Assembly: GCF_910592395.1 (NCBI RefSeq)
Contig: NC_088309.1
Coordinates: 24,988,599 to 25,052,598, forward strand
Length of the DNA: 64,000 nucleotides
From: Lineus longissimus
Taxonomy: Eukaryota > Nemertea > Pilidiophora > Heteronemertea > Lineidae
Direction of reading: 5' to 3'
Shown: piece after piece, positions 63,020 through 64,000 of the stretch
Position numbering within the stretch: position 1 is the stretch's first letter
How the letters are laid out: the number at the start of each line of letters is the position of its first letter
Translations under genes and position numbers: made by a program
The notes under the pieces: model-generated
Told to the model about the DNA's origin: nothing
Databases searched by the model: none
Seen by the model: only the letters and a program-made list of their open reading frames with translations

Positions 63020-63091
63020 GGGGATGTAGCTCAGTGGTAGAGCGCCCGCTTCGCATGCGGGAAGTCCCGGGTTCAATCCCCGGCATCTCCA
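63020..63091 (+). tRNA. tRNA-Ala (anticodon CGC), copy 1
   Basis: 72 nt with a full cloverleaf. The acceptor stem GGGGATG pairs with CATCTCC and includes the G3:U70 wobble pair, the alanine identity element. The anticodon stem is CCCGC/GCGGG with loop TTCGCAT. The T arm is CCGGG-TTCAATC-CCCGG and the discriminator base is A. The internal A box (TAGCTCAGTGG) and B box (GGTTCAATCCC) are intact. A T6 run 9 bases downstream should terminate Pol III. There is no intron and CCA is not encoded, as in eukaryotes. Confidence 0.98.
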
Positions 63092-63252
63092 ATACATTAA
63101 TTTTTTATTACCCTCCATTCTGAAACGGATCGACGGGCAAGAAATTTTGAAATGTACGCCAGTCCACGATTAAGCAGCAGGCTTGGTGATTGGTCTGCAG
63201 CAAAACAAACACCTGTTGTCGTAGATGCAGCCGAGCCATACTTTGCCAACAT

Positions 63253-63324
63253 GGGGATGTAGCTCAGTGGTAGAGCGCCCGCTTCGCATGCGGGAAGTCC
63301 CGGGTTCAATCCCCGGCATCTCCA
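63253..63324 (+). tRNA. tRNA-Ala (anticodon CGC), copy 2
   Basis: Identical in all 72 nt to the copy at 63020-63091, 233 bp downstream within the duplicated block. It is followed by a longer T-rich terminator (TTATTTTTTTTATT) than copy 1. Confidence 0.98.
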
Positions 63325-63369
63325 GTACGTTATTTTTTTTATTACCCTCCATTCTGAAACGGACCGACG

Positions 63370-64000
63370 TCATATTTCATATTTTTATTTTCATATAATC
63401 GCTATATTCGTGGCAATCGATCAGCTGAACAAGCCAGACTGTGGATGGTTCAATATCCGAAAGCGAAGTTGATTCGGGGATGACCTGCACTCCATGACTG
63501 AACACCAAACATTGAACTGCCAACATATGTTTGCAGTTTATCCCAGTACAGGATCATCATCAATATATACAGACGCTGCTAAACATGCTAAATGGCATAA
63601 AGGTCATGTTCTTCTTCATGTTTGCAGCTAGCATGGTCGAGTTCATATCCACTTTCTGGGCAGTAAAAACTGACAGATGCCAATCAAGTTGATCTAACCG
63701 AAGTTTGATGTCAGACTGATGGCTTTGACAAGTCAAGTAGATGGAACTCAGAGTGTGTTCAGCTAGACTTCTCTTTTCAAGTCAGCTGGCCATGACGATA
63801 GCACTACTTACAGCCGTATCTAAATGGACGCCAGGCAACTCACTGCTGGTTGCTGAAACGACAGACAGACTGAACCCAAATTTAACCTGAGTGTGACATC
63901 ATGGGCACATCCATCATTTAAGGTATTTGCTCAAACCAACTCAAAATCATTTTGGAATGATTGCATTGCTATCGTTCACTCAATACTCGGATCCGATCTG
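63370..64000. other. No gene recognised
   Basis: Terminal 630 bases of the window. No exon, RNA gene or repeat seen. Confidence 0.5.

Larger units (their letters stand above)
62921..63369 (+). repeat. Tandem duplication carrying two tRNA-Ala genes
   Basis: Copy 1 is about 62921-63135 and copy 2 about 63149-63369. They are over 90% identical, including about 100 bp of 5' flank (ATGTACGCCAGT to GCCGAGCCAT) and the 3' flank (ATTACCCTCCATTCTGAAAC). Copy 2 has a short insertion (ACTT) before GCCAACATG. Confidence 0.95.

Overview
The window is nuclear DNA of an animal, almost certainly a marine invertebrate. Seven protein genes are recognisable. Six are split by GT-AG introns whose phases close exactly when exons are joined, and there are two cytosolic-type tRNA genes. 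AT-rich intergenic DNA, scattered ACATGTA and TAGGCCTA words, a LINE fragment, SINE-like copies and a foldback element fit an ambulacrarian deuterostome or a lophotrochozoan. I cannot decide between these from sequence alone.

Layout. 1-3191: palindromic repeats, a decayed non-LTR retrotransposon fragment and one SINE-like copy. 3192-6138 (+): a five-exon class II aldolase/adducin-family protein with a mitochondrial-looking N terminus. 7400-12438 (-): an ammonium transporter (Amt family). 17712-25430 (-): a secreted peptidylglycine alpha-hydroxylating monooxygenase (PHM, the neuropeptide-amidating enzyme). 29493-30709 (+): TIMM22. 31867-39935 (-): a VWDE-like single-pass protein with D8C, vWD and EGF domains. 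41314-42183 (-): a secreted protein with four pacifastin-type domains. 45028-53711 (-): the 3' four exons of an alpha-type nicotinic acetylcholine receptor subunit, whose 5' exons I did not find. 62921-63369: a duplicated block carrying two identical tRNA-Ala(CGC) genes. The rest is intergenic or intronic and mostly featureless.

The most interesting signal is three pairs of tandem homologous exons in two neighbouring genes. The Amt gene has two 149-nt versions of the exon with the second pore histidine. The PHM gene has two 65-nt versions of exon 7 and two 170-nt versions of exon 12, the exon with the CuM methionine ligand. Within each pair, length and both splice phases are identical while the proteins differ by about one third to one half or more. 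All three lengths are 2 modulo 3, so including both copies or neither shifts the frame. The two exon-12 copies are separated by only 66 nt. This is the architecture of mutually exclusive splicing and predicts two Amt isoforms and up to four PHM isoforms.

The genes are not an operon. PHM and the nicotinic receptor both serve neuro-secretory signalling, but I see no evidence that the neighbourhood is functional rather than incidental.
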